In this document: piece after piece, positions 1 to 11,056 of the stretch
Layout: each line of letters opens with the position of its first letter
Position numbering within the stretch: the first letter of the stretch is position 1
Source: Picochlorum sp. 'celeri'
Taxonomy: Eukaryota > Chlorophyta > Trebouxiophyceae
Length of the DNA: 64,000 nucleotides
Assembly: GCA_010909725.1 (NCBI GenBank)
Contig: JAACMV010000015.1
Span: 620,001-684,000, forward strand
Direction of reading: 5' to 3'
Translations under genes and position numbers: made by a program
Notes under the pieces: model-generated
Database searches by the model: none
Seen by the model: the letters and a program-made list of their open reading frames with translations, nothing else
Told to the model about the DNA's origin: nothing

Positions 1-424
1 TCTTGAAGGTGAACTTGGGCCTCACGCCCTCTCTCCTAAATATTTTGGCGAGGATCACTGGAATGAGGGACAATTTTACAATCTGAGGCACAGCGCTCGT
101 GCAGATGACGAGTCTCTGGCTATCAGCCATGGCCTTCTCCAAAGTAGCCTTCCCATTTTCACCGATGATATCTCCAATCACTATCTGATCATCTGTTGCA
201 CCATATTCTTTCAATTTGGCAGCGCTCGCCTCAGATCGGACGACGCCAATGGGCAAGAACTCATCCTTGCGATCCTGGAGGAGCTTCTTCATTACAAGTT
301 GCCCAGTCCTGCCACCTGCTCCGGTGACTACGACCTTCATCTTGTTGGTATCGTTCTTGGAGGCTGACATTCTTACGGATCGTCTTGCAGGAGCAGCAGA
401 TACACCAGCCTTGGACGACAACAT
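1..424 (-). CDS. NAD(P)-binding Rossmann-fold protein (atypical SDR), 3' end cut by window
   Basis: Reads from an ATG at 424 leftwards and runs off the window edge, giving about 141 residues with no intron. After a Ser/Ala/Arg-rich N-terminus of about 28 residues (plastid-transit-like) comes a Rossmann start, VVVTGAGGRTGQLVMKKL, with the GxxGxxG dinucleotide-binding turn. It is followed by VRSE, a DQIVIGDI acidic turn and VICTSAVP. This order is that of the plant NmrA-like/atypical short-chain dehydrogenase group (compare Arabidopsis At5g02240). The substrate cannot be told. The start is the first ATG in frame. A GGCCCA/TGGGCC motif pair lies 116-151 bp upstream, in the gap to the IF-2 gene. 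Confidence 0.75.
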   Translation of the reverse strand, partial: MLSSKAGVSAAPARRSVRMSASKNDTNKMKVVVTGAGGRTGQLVMKKLLQDRKDEFLPIGVVRSEASAAKLKEYGATDDQIVIGDIIGENGKATLEKAMADSQRLVICTSAVPQIVKLSLIPVILAKIFRREGVRPKFTFK

Positions 425-610
425 GCGAACAAAATTGCACAAACTCTTGCACTCTATCTGCGATTTTTACGAATTAAAAATGATTTGATTTCACAATGTC
501 CGGCATAGATGTACATACTCACGAATCAGGTCAGGAAAAGGCCCAGATAGTCGGCATCTTCCTCTCAGATGGGCCCTAAGATATCTGCTCTATCATGGAC
601 ACCGCATGCG

Positions 611-3330
611 TCACTGCACTTCAATGCATGACAATGAGTCGCCCACCATGAAGTCTCCAAACTCTTCTAGGATGACACCGCACTCGGTTCCTTTCCCCAC
701 TGTTTGGACATCCAGCTTATGTCTTCTCAAGGAATCCAAGTGACCCTCGTGGATAATCTCCCCGCTCCTGAGAACATGCACCTTTAGACCAGCTTTAATA
801 TTTCCATCCAAAACCCTGCATCCAGCAACAACTTTTGCAGGGTTTCCTTTCCTTGCAGGAACCTTGAACAGAGCCAATACCTCTGCATTGCCGATTACAA
901 CATCCTCTGGAGGTTTTGGAGTGGCTCCCTGTACTATAGATTCAACATCTTCCATCAAATCATAAATGATTCTCCTGTTCATTATCATAATGCCTCTAGA
1001 TTTTGCTAACGCCTCTGCATCTGATGCGGTTTTGACGTTGAATCCCACTACACGGCCTCCAAATGGAACAGCAAGATCAATATCAGAGCATGTGATTGGT
1101 CCAACTCCTACATGCACGACATTAATTTTGACGTGCTCATTTCCCAAAGCGAGTATTGATTCTTTCACAGCTTCTGCAGATCCGTGAACGTCAGCTTTCA
1201 CAATCACTGGAATTGAAATGGGGCCATGCTCAGTGGATTCTTCGTCACCTGATTCGACTTCACTTGTTGCTGGTTCAGTTATGTTACTTGCTTGAATAAT
1301 GGACTGCTTCACTGCTTCAGCCCGTATTGAACGCGCTTTACTCAATTTTTGAGCTCTATCGTCGCTCGTGACCACGAGAAGCTCGTCACCTGCATTTGGC
1401 ACACCTCGTAGCCCTACCACCTCTACTGGCCTGCCAGGGGAGATACCTTCTGGGCCAACTTGTTTTCCCGTGTAATCTTTTAAATTTCTTACTCTTCCCC
1501 ATTCACTTCCTACGACAATTGATTGTCCTTTTTTCAGTTGACCTCCTGTCACAATCACCATTGCCAGTGGCCCTTGGCCTTTGTCTACCCTAGCTTCCAC
1601 AACAATGCCCCTAGCAGGTACATCCACCGGCGCTTTAGGCTCCATCACTTCCGATTCTAATAGCAAGGCAGTCTCTAGTTCTTTGAGACCGATACCTTTT
1701 GGTGCTGCGAGTTCTACCACCTGAACATTTCCTCCAAAGTCCTCTATCTCTAATCCCAAGTCAGCTACATCTTGCTTTACTCTGTCTACATTCGCCCCAT
1801 CAAGGTCGCACTTGGTGATTGCAACAACTATTGGACATCCAGATGCCTTAGCATGAGCATACGCTTCCCTAGTTTGAGGCATTACGCCATCATCTGCAGC
1901 AACGACCAAAACTACAATATCTGTCAAAGCAGCTCCCCTAGCCCTCATGGCAGAAAACGCTGCGTGACCTGGTGTGTCAAGAAATGTTAATGAGCTCCCA
2001 GATTCTGGCATTGACACCTCAAAAGCCCCAATATGCTGCGTGATTCCCCCAGCCTCTCTTGCTGCAACACTCGTGCTTCTCAATGCATCCAGCAAACTAG
2101 TCTTGCCATGATCAACATGCCCCATGACTGTTATTACAGGAGGGCGGGGATGCATAACGGCATCTATTTCCGGGCTTTCGTCCCCCTTTATGACTTCAAT
2201 AGTCTTCCCCAACTCCATAGCAACCAACTCTGCCAAGTCTGGACTGAGACTCTCTTCGTCACTTTGGAGAGTTTCTCCAATATCGCCCAGCACTCTTTCG
2301 ACTTGGGAATACGAGACACCTACAAGGAAATTCAAGCATAATTATTTGATCTGCGTTTCAAGCATGCATCACATTTGTAAAAAGAAGCCGTACCAAGTAA
2401 CTTTGCAAACTTCACAACGGATACATCTGCAGGCACTTGTATTATTACAGGGGCACTGGCCTCCTTCTTTTTCACCACCCTCTTTTCAGGGCCCTTCTTC
2501 TCTAGAAAACTATGCTTGGACGATTTGATCTGAGATTCATTCTGACTGTGTCGTGAAGTCCCTTTCTGTCTCTCTTGAGTTCTTCCCTTATTTTGCTTTG
2601 ACCAATTCTTTTTACTCCGCAAAGTAGATCCCTCAGGTAACCCCAAAGATCCGTCCATATCGACATCACCTCCAGCATCGCTAATATTGTCCTGAGGTAA
2701 ATCTGCCATTGGTGTACGCCTTTGTGAAAAATCACGAGGGGCACGAGGACTCTGTCTACTCGGACCGCTTCTCTGCCACTCACCAGCCATCCCGATTTTT
2801 CTAGACCTGTGCTCGGAATCATTTTTCTGGGGTGAATTCCACTTATTTGACCATACTCTATTGCCTTCTTGATCATTTCTATCCTTCTTCTCTCCAAATG
2901 CTCTCTGACCTGCTCCTGACCCAGGACGACCTCTGCCTCGAACGTCAAAAGTACTCTCACCCTTCTTCAACTTTCTCCTGGGCCGTTTATCACTGGTATT
3001 CGATGACTCGCTCTTGAAATCTTTCCCAGCAGCAGCATCCACAAAGCTTGGCAAGGTGACATGAAAAGACCTGTCTTGCAAGTGTTGAGACGTTGTACCC
3101 CTCAAGTCCCAATGACACCCATTCACTGAAGATACAATTATACTTTTACAAGTATCAACAATATCATCCCAACCTATCCTCTTACTACAGGGAGTGAGCG
3201 CTGTCTTTCGAACCACCTGCATGACACACACCCAGCAGCCCTCTTCCCAACGATTCTCCTCGAATACTCTGCTTAAAAAATAAAAAATAATTGATGGCAA
3301 TATGAGGTATTTCCAGTCTTTGCCCATCAT
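611..3330 (-). CDS. Organellar (probably mitochondrial) translation initiation factor IF-2
   Basis: Recruits and positions initiator tRNA on the organelle ribosome, using GTP. Two exons, 2394-3330 and 611-2319, joined over a 74-nt intron (2320-2393, GTACGG...TTGTAG) encode 881 residues. The N-terminal third is charged and low-complexity, then the IF2 core follows: G1 GHVDHGKT (about residue 379), GGITQHIG, G3 DTPGH and a G4 motif TKCD where the family usually has NKCD. Domains II and III and a C-terminal beta-barrel (VPARKGNPAKVVAGCRVL) complete it. The core resembles plant mitochondrial IF-2 more than plastid IF-2 by my reading. The start is uncertain: the first Met is at 3330, but Met at 3222 opens a more typical basic presequence (845 residues). 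Confidence 0.9.
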
Positions 3331-3455
3331 CTTTCAAGATTTTTCAAGATTTTGAGATCTGAACTTGAAGAGATCCTGAGAGAAACGTGAAGCATTTGAT
3401 TCAGGCTTCATCCCATTTTTTAATTATTAGTATTGGATAAGAATCATTTTTACCT

Positions 3456-3473
3456 ACTAGTATCGGCACTAGT
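3456..3473. repeat. ACTAGT repeat pair in divergent promoter
   Basis: Two ACTAGT palindromes (3456-3461 and 3468-3473) separated by six bases lie in the 228-bp gap between the divergent IF-2 and prefoldin-5 genes, close to its middle. They could be a paired binding site; no factor is known from the sequence. Confidence 0.4.
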
Positions 3474-3558
3474 TTCGTTGAACAGAGAAAGGCGAGTTAA
3501 ATCGGCATTGTGCCTGTTTGACTTCTGACACAGACGATAGCGAGTATAGTATCTATCC

Positions 3559-4061
3559 ATGTCTAGTAAACAGCAGATTGATATTTCTCAACTTAGTGTG
3601 GGAGAGTTACAGCAACTGCAGCAACAGTTGTCCAATGAAGTGAACAACTTTGTGAACAGCCTTGTTGCATTGCAGCGGACAGCTGCACGATTCGCTGCGG
3701 CTGGGCGGAGTGTTGAGGGATTAAAAGATGCAAAAGAGGGAGATACGCTGATGCTTCCGATGACAGAGTCTTTATATGTTCCTGGTACATTGAAGAGTGT
3801 GGAAACTGTGTTGCTTGAAGTTGGCACTGGGTACTACATAGAGGTGGGTATCCCGGCATGTTCATGTGTGATGTTCATGTGATTACTGTATATGATATCT
3901 CTGTGCAGAGAGATGTGGACGCTGGCATTGACTATTGTCGAAGAAAAGTTATGCTGGTCAAAGATAGGGTGGAGCAGCTATCACAGATTATTCAGTCAAG
4001 ACGGGATGCTTTGCAGCAAATTGCCATGTATATCGAGCAAAAAGCACCCAAAGCATCATGA
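3559..4061 (+). CDS. PFD5: Prefoldin subunit 5 (alpha-type)
   Basis: Alpha-type subunit of the cytosolic prefoldin hexamer, which hands nascent actin and tubulin to the CCT chaperonin. Exons 3559-3843 and 3909-4061 flank a 65-nt intron (GTGGGT...TGTGCAG, phase 0) and give 145 residues, the usual family length. The protein shows the expected coiled coil, then the beta-hairpin signature (LMLPMTESLYVPGTL, VGTGYYIE), then a second coiled coil rich in Q, R and D. A TGTAA poly(A)-type motif at 4084-4088 lies inside the 3' end of the convergent Dbr1 gene, so the two mRNAs almost certainly overlap. A second prefoldin gene (subunit 2) is at 30526. Confidence 0.93.
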
Positions 4062-4079
4062 AAAGAATATTTATATGTA

Positions 4080-5431
4080 TTAATGTAAAATTGCCTGAAT
4101 GGCTGGATCAATGTCATCGTCATCAATGTCAATCATTTCTGGATTTGGCGGTGGGTTGTTTCGTGCTGAAGCATGTCGTGCAGGAAATTCAATCTCCAAT
4201 GTATCCATCAAAGACTTTGTCTGAGGGTTTTCTAACAGTTGCGTAGGCATGTTCCCCTTCCCCTGACTTGTCATTGTATCAAAAGGGGGGGCAGTGCATG
4301 CAAAGTTCTCAGGGACCTTCATGTCTCCTTGGAACACCTCCCGTATGTGACGCAGTTCCTCTTCCTGTATTTCTACAGGAGGAGGGGGCGTGATTGGCGA
4401 ACGATCAAATGAGAGACTTGGATGAGTCTTCTTGATAATGGCAAGCCATTGCTCATCATATGAGAATTCTTTTGGCCCACTTGCCTCTGGGAAGTCTACA
4501 ATTTGCAAAAAGTCCCTTCCAGGAAGACATTTATCTAGAGATAAAAATCGCGTGAATGACGCATCTGAATGCGGAACGAGCGCTGCAAACTTTGTATGAA
4601 GATGTGCGGAGAACCAATATGATGGCTGAATCTTTTTCAACAGAGACATCAGTGGAGGAGATCCCAGCGAATTTTGTTCTATATCCCTCGCTAAGAATCT
4701 TTTCCTTCTCACAAGATCATTCACATCTCCGTATGATGTGATTCCAGCTGGCCAATCATGAGATAAAAAGACATCAACATGTCCCGTCACGCTCATCAAC
4801 TTGCTCACCTCCATACATCGCACATGATATGCGCTTCTCATACTACTATTGTCATATGGAGGACTTTCATGGTGTCCCATCAAGTAATCATGCCCCTTAA
4901 ATATCCCAGAAATCCCAGCAATACGAATCCCCCCAAAATGGATGACCCCAGAATACCCCATAAAGTAGATATTCGGTGCTACCCACCCCCCATAGTACAG
5001 CTCCCTCAAATAATTAATTGCCTCATGATTCCCTCCAACTACATCCATAATAATGATTCATGCGTTAACATCAATGTTCCACTGGGGATTTCCCCAAGAT
5101 TATCCAGCGTACCAAACACTGTAGGATATGGAGCTTTTTTCACTCCAGAGTAATACTCGTAAAAAGACCCTAATTTCCTGTACTTGACCGGACAAGCCAT
5201 ACATTCCAAATCATCCAGATTCCTCACACTCTGAAAATCCCCGCAGCACACAACCAAGTCCACCTTTTTCCCATCCAATTCCTCCAGCTGTTTCACTGAC
5301 GAGTACACCCTGTCCAACTCTCCATGACCACATCCTTCGATAGCAATCTATATAACAGTATCATTAGTATAATATTCGAATGCGTTCATCAGGTAGACAA
5401 TTCGCCTCACCCGTAGACCTGTGCTCTCCAT
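4080..5431 (-). CDS. DBR1: RNA lariat debranching enzyme Dbr1
   Basis: Hydrolyses the 2'-5' branch of excised intron lariats in the nucleus. Three exons: 5411-5431 (only 21 nt, MESTGLR), 5113-5347 and 4080-5038. Introns are 63 and 74 nt, and the product is 404 residues. Metallophosphatase motifs are in order: IEGCGHGELD, CCGDFQSVRN, VGGNHEA (formed only by splicing), SHDWPAGI and SAHLHTKF. The Dbr1-specific YYGGWVAPNIY and GISGIFKGHDY segments and the C-terminal Dbr1 domain are also present. The tail is acidic (IDIDDDDID). The tiny first exon is set by the conserved IAIEGCGHGELD block and the nearest upstream ATG in phase. Ends 18 bp from the convergent prefoldin-5 stop. Confidence 0.95.
4084..4088 (+). 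terminator. TGTAA poly(A)-signal candidate for prefoldin 5
   Basis: TGTAA 22 nt after the stop codon. It matches the green-algal polyadenylation motif and lies within the Dbr1 coding region on the other strand. Confidence 0.45.
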
Positions 5432-5912
5432 GCAACAATTAATGTATCATCGTGATCATTCAGAATATCTTCTAATCGATGGTGAACAATTTGAATTTGA
5501 TGTATTTTCTAATAATGGATCAGCCGTTGTGTTGACCTGGGTCTTGTTTTGGTAAGATCCCTAATAGATGAAAGCTTTTTCTCTGCCTCAATTGAGGCAA
5601 TTGCAATTGAGGCAGAGCATCCTTGTCATGCATGTACGAGGAAATATGATGCACAGAAACCACACATTGAGAGAGGTGGTACATAGAATATCTGATGGTG
5701 GTATCATGTCGAGACAGATCTGGGTGATCAAGCTAGAAATATTTCTCTTTGCCACGTCATCGCATTGACGCGCGTCCTCTGAGATGCTGGAATGTCTACA
5801 ATCCAGATATGGTCAAAATGCCACAGATTACTAGATCAATCGACTGATCTATTGATCATTATCATTAGAAACGACAAAGTAAAGAGAGAACAATCTCTGA
5901 TCAACTGTCATT
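5432..5912. promoter_or_regulatory. Divergent promoter region, Dbr1 / alanine aminotransferase
   Basis: A 481-bp AT-rich gap between head-to-head genes. I find no gene in it; short open frames are not conserved-looking. Its one clear structure is the inverted repeat at 5581-5617. Confidence 0.5.
5581..5617. repeat. 14-bp inverted repeat with nested direct repeat
   Basis: Perfect 14-bp arms, CTCTGCCTCAATTG (5581-5594) and its complement (5604-5617), with a 9-nt spacer. The spacer plus right arm repeats CAATTGAGGCA (5589-5599 and 5604-5614). It could fold as a cruciform or RNA hairpin, or be a dimeric protein site, about 300 bp upstream of the aminotransferase start. Confidence 0.7.
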
Positions 5913-7691
5913 ATGTGTGTATTGTGTCACATGTCCCGCAAATCTTCCAAGAGCATTGGCTCTCTCCTCGCACGAGGATTGATGGGATCGAAATCTGCTC
6001 TGCATGAAACAAATCAGAAGCAGTTTGCTGCTACACAGCAAATGATGCCGCGGTTCTACGGAGCAATGCCTGCACAGGAGACTGACCAAAAGGAGGGTCC
6101 TCCAACAAAAGTGGATGGGTATGTGTTGCATCCAACAACGTTGAATGAGAATTTGTTGAAGGCTCAGTATGCTGTGCGTGGTGAGCTTTACAACAAGGCA
6201 CAAGAGATGGCTGCGGAAGGGAAGGATATCATTTACACGAATGGTGCGTTTTGTTGTTTGTTGGGCCGAACCACTACTACCATTACCCTAAGATCAGGGT
6301 GGTAGGGTTGTGGTTGTTGTTGTTGTTGTCCAAGGGACGCCCACCGATACTGTGCGAGGTTCTGTGTTGTGGCAGTTTTAATGATATTGAATTATATTGC
6401 AGTCGGAAATCCACAGCAGTTGGGACAAAAGCCAATCACGTACAACAGGCAAGTTCAGGCTTTGGTTTCAGCACCATTTTTGATGGATCATCCAAAAGTC
6501 ACAGAATTGTTTCCTGAAGACGTGATTGCAAGGGCCAAGGAGATGAACAAGTTGTTTGGAGGTGCACTCGGAGCATACACTGATTCCAGAGGATCAGCTG
6601 GCATCCGTAAGGAAGTGGCAGACTACATTGAACGCAGAGATGGACACCCAGCTGATCCAGAGCACATTTATTTGACAGATGGTGCTTCGGTGGCCGTACG
6701 ATATGTGCTGAATGCCGCAATTAGAAATGAGAACGACGCAATTTTGGTTCCAATCCCACAATATCCATTGTATTCAGCATCGATTCAATTGTACGGAGGT
6801 ACTTTGCTTCCTTACTACTTGAAGGAGGAGAAGGGTTGGGGTATGGACCTGGACGGAATCAAGAAATCGATCGACGAGGCTCGTGCTCAGGGTACAAATG
6901 TTCGTGCTATTGTCTTTATTAATCCAGGAAACCCAACAGGGCAGTGCATGACAGCTGATAGCTTGAAAGATATCGTCAAGTTTGCATATGATGAAGGTTT
7001 GGTTCTGTTGGCTGACGAGGTGTACCAACCAAATGTTTACCAGACAGAAAAGCCATTCATTTCCGCCAAGAAGATCTTGTCTGAAATGGGTGCTCCATAT
7101 TCCAATGGAGTCGAGTTGGCGTCATTCCATACAGTTTCAAAAGGAGTCCTGGGTGAGTGTGGATTGCGTGGAGGATATGTCGAGTTTGTGAACTTCCATC
7201 CAAAGACAATTGAAGAGATGTACAAGGCTGCCTCTATCAATTTGAGTCCTAATACAACTGGACAGCTGGCGATGAGCCTCATGGCAAATCCACCAAAGCC
7301 AGGAGATGCATCATACAATGAATACAAGAAAGAAATGGATGAGGGACTTGCAAGTCTTACGAGGAGAGCTCACGTCATGACTGATGCGTTCAATTCGCTC
7401 GAAGGAGTTTCTTGCACATTCACTGAGGGTGCGATGTATTCTTTCCCAAGGCTGCACCTGCCTCAGAAGGCGATTGATGCTGCCAAAGCAGCAGGCAAAA
7501 CACCAGATACATTCTACTGCCTCGAGCTGTTGAAAGAGACTGGTATTGTAACAGTTCCAGGAGCCGGATTTGGCCAAGAAGAAGGAACATTCCATATGAG
7601 AACAACTATTTTGCCACAAGAGGACCAGATTGCTGATTTTGTACAAAAGTTCAAGAGCTTCCATGAGAAATTCATGAACACCTATCGCTAA
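5913..7691 (+). CDS. Alanine aminotransferase
   Basis: PLP enzyme interconverting alanine + 2-oxoglutarate and pyruvate + glutamate. Exons 5913-6243 and 6403-7691 flank an unusually long 159-nt intron (GTGCGT...TTGCAG, phase 1), giving 539 residues. The junction restores the conserved GKDIIYTN-VGNPQQLGQKP block. Further signs are YTDSRGSAGIRKEVADYI, FINPGNPTGQC, LLADEVYQPNVY and the PLP-lysine segment SFHTVSKGVLGECGLRGGY. The first 40-odd residues are basic and Ser-rich with few acids (RKSSKSIGSLLARGLMGSK), suggesting mitochondrial import. The start could be Met at 5913 or 5931. Confidence 0.93.
6271..6313 (+). other. Stem-loop inside the alanine aminotransferase intron
   Basis: The 159-nt intron holds a three-part hairpin: CCAC/GTGG, CTACC/GGTAG and ACCCT/AGGGT closing on the loop AAGATC, with small internal loops. 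It is followed by a GTTGTT-rich tract. Most introns here are AT-rich and have no evident structure, so this one stands out. Its role is unknown. Confidence 0.5.
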
Positions 7692-7814
7692 GAAATGAAC
7701 TCAAGAATTAGGTTATAGAGATCAGTATGCGCATGTGTGAGTAGACAATGAGATGCTGAGCACTCGATGTATTATGGACCAAAAAAAATTCATGATTTGT
7801 AAATGCATTTTATG

Positions 7815-8861
7815 TTATGCCTTGCTGAATGCAGCCTCGGCCCCATCAACACAGTTCCTGAGAAGCATGGCAATAGTCATTGGACCAACACCCCCGGGAA
7901 CGGGAGTAATATACGAGGCCTTCTCCGACGCCTCCGCAAAGTTGACATCTCCCACAAGCCTATATCCCCTCTTTGCGGTTGGATCCTGCATTCAAAATGG
8001 CAAGCATGGAGTCATACTTCAGTTTGACCATGAAGAAAAAAAAAGAGTAAGTAACATACATCAACAGCATTGATCCCGACATCAATCACTGCAGCACCCG
8101 GCTTGATCCAAGATCCATCAACCATTTCTGCCTTCCCACATGCAGCGATAACAATGTCTGCACTAGAGCAAATCTCTGCCCCATTTGGCGTACGAGAATG
8201 AATTATTGTAACAGTTGCATTCTCCCTCTGCAACAAGAGAGCAGCAGGCATTCCAACAATATTACTTCTTCCAACGACTGCTGCTTTCTTTCCAGCCATC
8301 TCTACCCCACTTCTTTTCAAGAGCTCAATGCATCCCTTTGGTGTACATGGAACAAACTTTGGATTCCTCCCTCGCATAGCGAGACATCCAATGTTCAATG
8401 GATGGAACCCATCAACATCCTTTTCAATTGATATAGCATCCAAAATTACCTGTTCATCAATATGATCTGGAAGAGGAAGTTGCACCAGAATACCATGAAC
8501 ATTTGGATCAGCATTGTATTCCTCCACCACCTTCAGAACTTCCTCTTGGCTGGCAGTTTCAGGCAAATCCGTCCCGTATGACACAATCCCAACCTCTTCA
8601 CATGCCTTCTTCTTATTCCTCACATACGTCTGAGAGTCCTTGCGCTCCCCCACCAGCACCACCGCCAACCCAGGAGACTTGCCATACTTTTCTCTCAACG
8701 CATCCACCTCCACCTTCAACTCCTGTCGGATTGTCGCAGCAGTAGCCTTTCCGTCAATAATTTCTGCATTAAGAATTCAATGCATGCGTTAGAAATCCCG
8801 TCATCCTTGAACAGTGAAGGTCATGCATTCAAGACTGTCTGGCAGACGCACCTGCACTCAT
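7815..8861 (-). CDS. Methylenetetrahydrofolate dehydrogenase/cyclohydrolase (FolD type)
   Basis: Bifunctional one-carbon enzyme converting 5,10-methylene-THF to 10-formyl-THF. Exons 8852-8861 (10 nt, ATGAGTGCAG), 8060-8763 and 7815-7985 are separated by introns of 88 and 74 nt; the product is 294 residues, the usual length of monofunctional-size FolD. Visible are [14 protein letters not shown] [20 protein letters not shown] with the catalytic Lys region, [32 protein letters not shown] and the C-terminal [14 protein letters not shown]. The first exon is set by phase: MSA-E joins IIDGK, the normal FolD N-terminus. No transit peptide is seen, so a cytosolic isoform is likely. Confidence 0.94.
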
Positions 8862-9235
8862 CGCCTGTACCACCACACCAGCTGGATGTCTCTGTCTGAC
8901 AGTCTTCAAACGATTCTGATGAAATCGACACGCAGCCTTGTTCTGTGCCCAATTGTGCCTCAAGTGGACCTGACGTTCCAGTCTTGCACCTTCTGGAACC
9001 AATCTCGTATGATGCACCGTGCAATTCATCAATAAAGCCTTGTAAAATTCTGTAAAAACTTTGGAATAGCGAGATCAGGTCACATGGCACAGAGATCATG
9101 GTGTGGACCAAAATATTTTCAAATTCCAATCCAACCAATTTGATACGGCAAGTCGACAAGATTGTTCTCCCGGCATTCCATGCCTGCATGTGCCTTGAGA
9201 TGGATTCAAAATAATGTCAGTAGGAATATATATGC
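8862..9235. promoter_or_regulatory. Divergent promoter region, FolD / Elp3
   Basis: 374 bp between head-to-head genes. No gene is recognised. It holds a TGTAAAA direct repeat near its middle and an AAAATATTTT palindrome (9110-9119). Confidence 0.4.
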
Positions 9236-11035
9236 ATGAGTGTACAGACTGAATCGATTCGAGAGCAGGAAGGGCTCGCGGTGGGACACCGGACCACCTA
9301 TGTCCCTAAGAAGAACAAACGTGGCCATGTTGTATACAGTGAGGGCGAGGTACGACTATTGTATTAGATTAAGGATGTCTCAAGGGTTTCAGTGGAGGAT
9401 GAGGTGGTTTGTTGTGCTTTGCAGGCTCGCATGCGAGCAATTTCGGACATTGTCAATGCTCTCGTGCAGAGCATCACATCCGGCAAGGATGTGAATCTTA
9501 ACACATTAAATAAACATGTTGGTATGAAATACTCCCTCGCAAGGTTACCAAAGCTGGTAGAGATCATTGCAGCACTTCCTGAGGAACACAGGGCGACTCT
9601 GCTTCCCCAGTTGAGGGCAAAACCGATCAGGACTGCGTCGGGCATTGCGGTGGTGGCTGTCATGTCGAAACCGCATCGATGCCCTCATATTGCAACGACT
9701 GGTAACATTTGTGTGTATTGTCCGGGGGGGCCTGATTCAGACTTTGAATATTCGACACAGAGTTATACTGGATATGAACCTACATCGATGAGGGCTATTA
9801 GGGCTCGATATAACCCATATATTCAAGCCAGGGCGAGAGTAGATCAGTTGCGAAGATTGGGGCACTCTGTAGACAAGGTGGAGTTTATTCTGATGGGGGG
9901 CACATTTATGTCTCTTCCTGCAGAGTATAGGGATTATTTTATTAGGAACTTGCATGATGCCTTGTCTGGTCATTCTTCTGAAAATGTAGCAGAGGCTGTG
10001 GCATTTTCGGAACAGAGCTCTACTCGTTGCATTGGTATGACGATTGAGACAAGACCTGACTTTTGTCTCACCCCTCATTTGTCAGCCATGTTGTCGTATG
10101 GGTGTACGAGGCTGGAGATTGGCCTACAGAGCACATATGAGGATGTCGCCCGAGATACAAATAGAGGCCACACTGTAGCAGCAGTCGGCGAATGTTTTGA
10201 ACTGTCTAAAGATGCGGGATTTAAAGTTGTTGCGCATCTTATGCCAGATCTGCCCAATGTTGGATGGGAGAGGGATGTTGAATCCTTTACAGAGTTCTTT
10301 GAGAATCCAGCATTTAGGTCAGATGGTTTGAAAGTATATCCGACTCTTGTGATTCGAGGTACTGGATTGTATGAGCTTTGGAAAAAGGGCTTGTATAAGA
10401 ATTACGAGCCTCATAAATTGGTGGACCTTGTTGCGAGGTGCCTTGCATTGATCCCTCCCTGGGTTCGAATTTATAGGATCCAGAGAGATATACCAATGCC
10501 GCTAGTATCAAGCGGTGTTGAGAAAGGAAATCTGAGAGAGTTGGCACTCGCACGATGCAAAGAGCTTGGACTGCGATGCAGAGATGTCCGGACCAGGGAA
10601 GTCGGCATCAAAGATATTCACCAAAAGGTGAAGCCAGAGGAGGTTGAATTGGTGAGACGAGACTATGCAGCAAATGGAGGATGGGAAACATTTTTGGCAT
10701 ATGAAGATCCGAGGCAGGATATCTTGGTGGGCCTGTTGCGATTGAGAAAGTTGGCAGGGAAACAGAAGACTCGGCAACCTCAGCTGCATGGACGTGTTTC
10801 CATGGTACGAGAGCTCCATGTGTATGGAACTGCTGTAGGTGTCCATTTGCGAGATGCAGGGAAATGGCAGCACCAAGGATATGGAACTCTTCTGATGCAG
10901 GAGGCAGAGCGAATTGCTCGAGAAGAACATAAATCCACCAAGCTAGCCGTGATTGCAGGTGTAGGGACCAGACATTATTATAGAAAGCTGGGTTTTGAAT
11001 TGGATGGCCCATACATGTCCAAAATTCTAACTTAA
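9236..11035 (+). CDS. ELP3: Elongator complex catalytic subunit Elp3
   Basis: Radical-SAM/acetyl-CoA enzyme of Elongator that starts the carboxymethyl-type modification of wobble uridine in tRNA. Exons 9236-9349 and 9425-11035 with a 75-nt intron (GTACGA...TTGCAG, phase 0) encode 574 residues. The N-terminal part carries [20 protein letters not shown] and the Cys cluster [17 protein letters not shown] (about 121-137). Next come [23 protein letters not shown] and VRELHVYG, then the GNAT motif [17 protein letters not shown] (about 516). It is near-identical in layout to yeast and plant Elp3. Only 21 bp separate its stop from the next gene on the same strand. Confidence 0.98.
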
Positions 11036-11056
11036 ATTATTATATTATTTACATGC

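Noticed and set aside
10455..10475. GGTTCGAAT T-loop-like sequence
   Set aside because: Lies inside the conserved PPWVRIYR part of Elp3; coding, with no tRNA fold.
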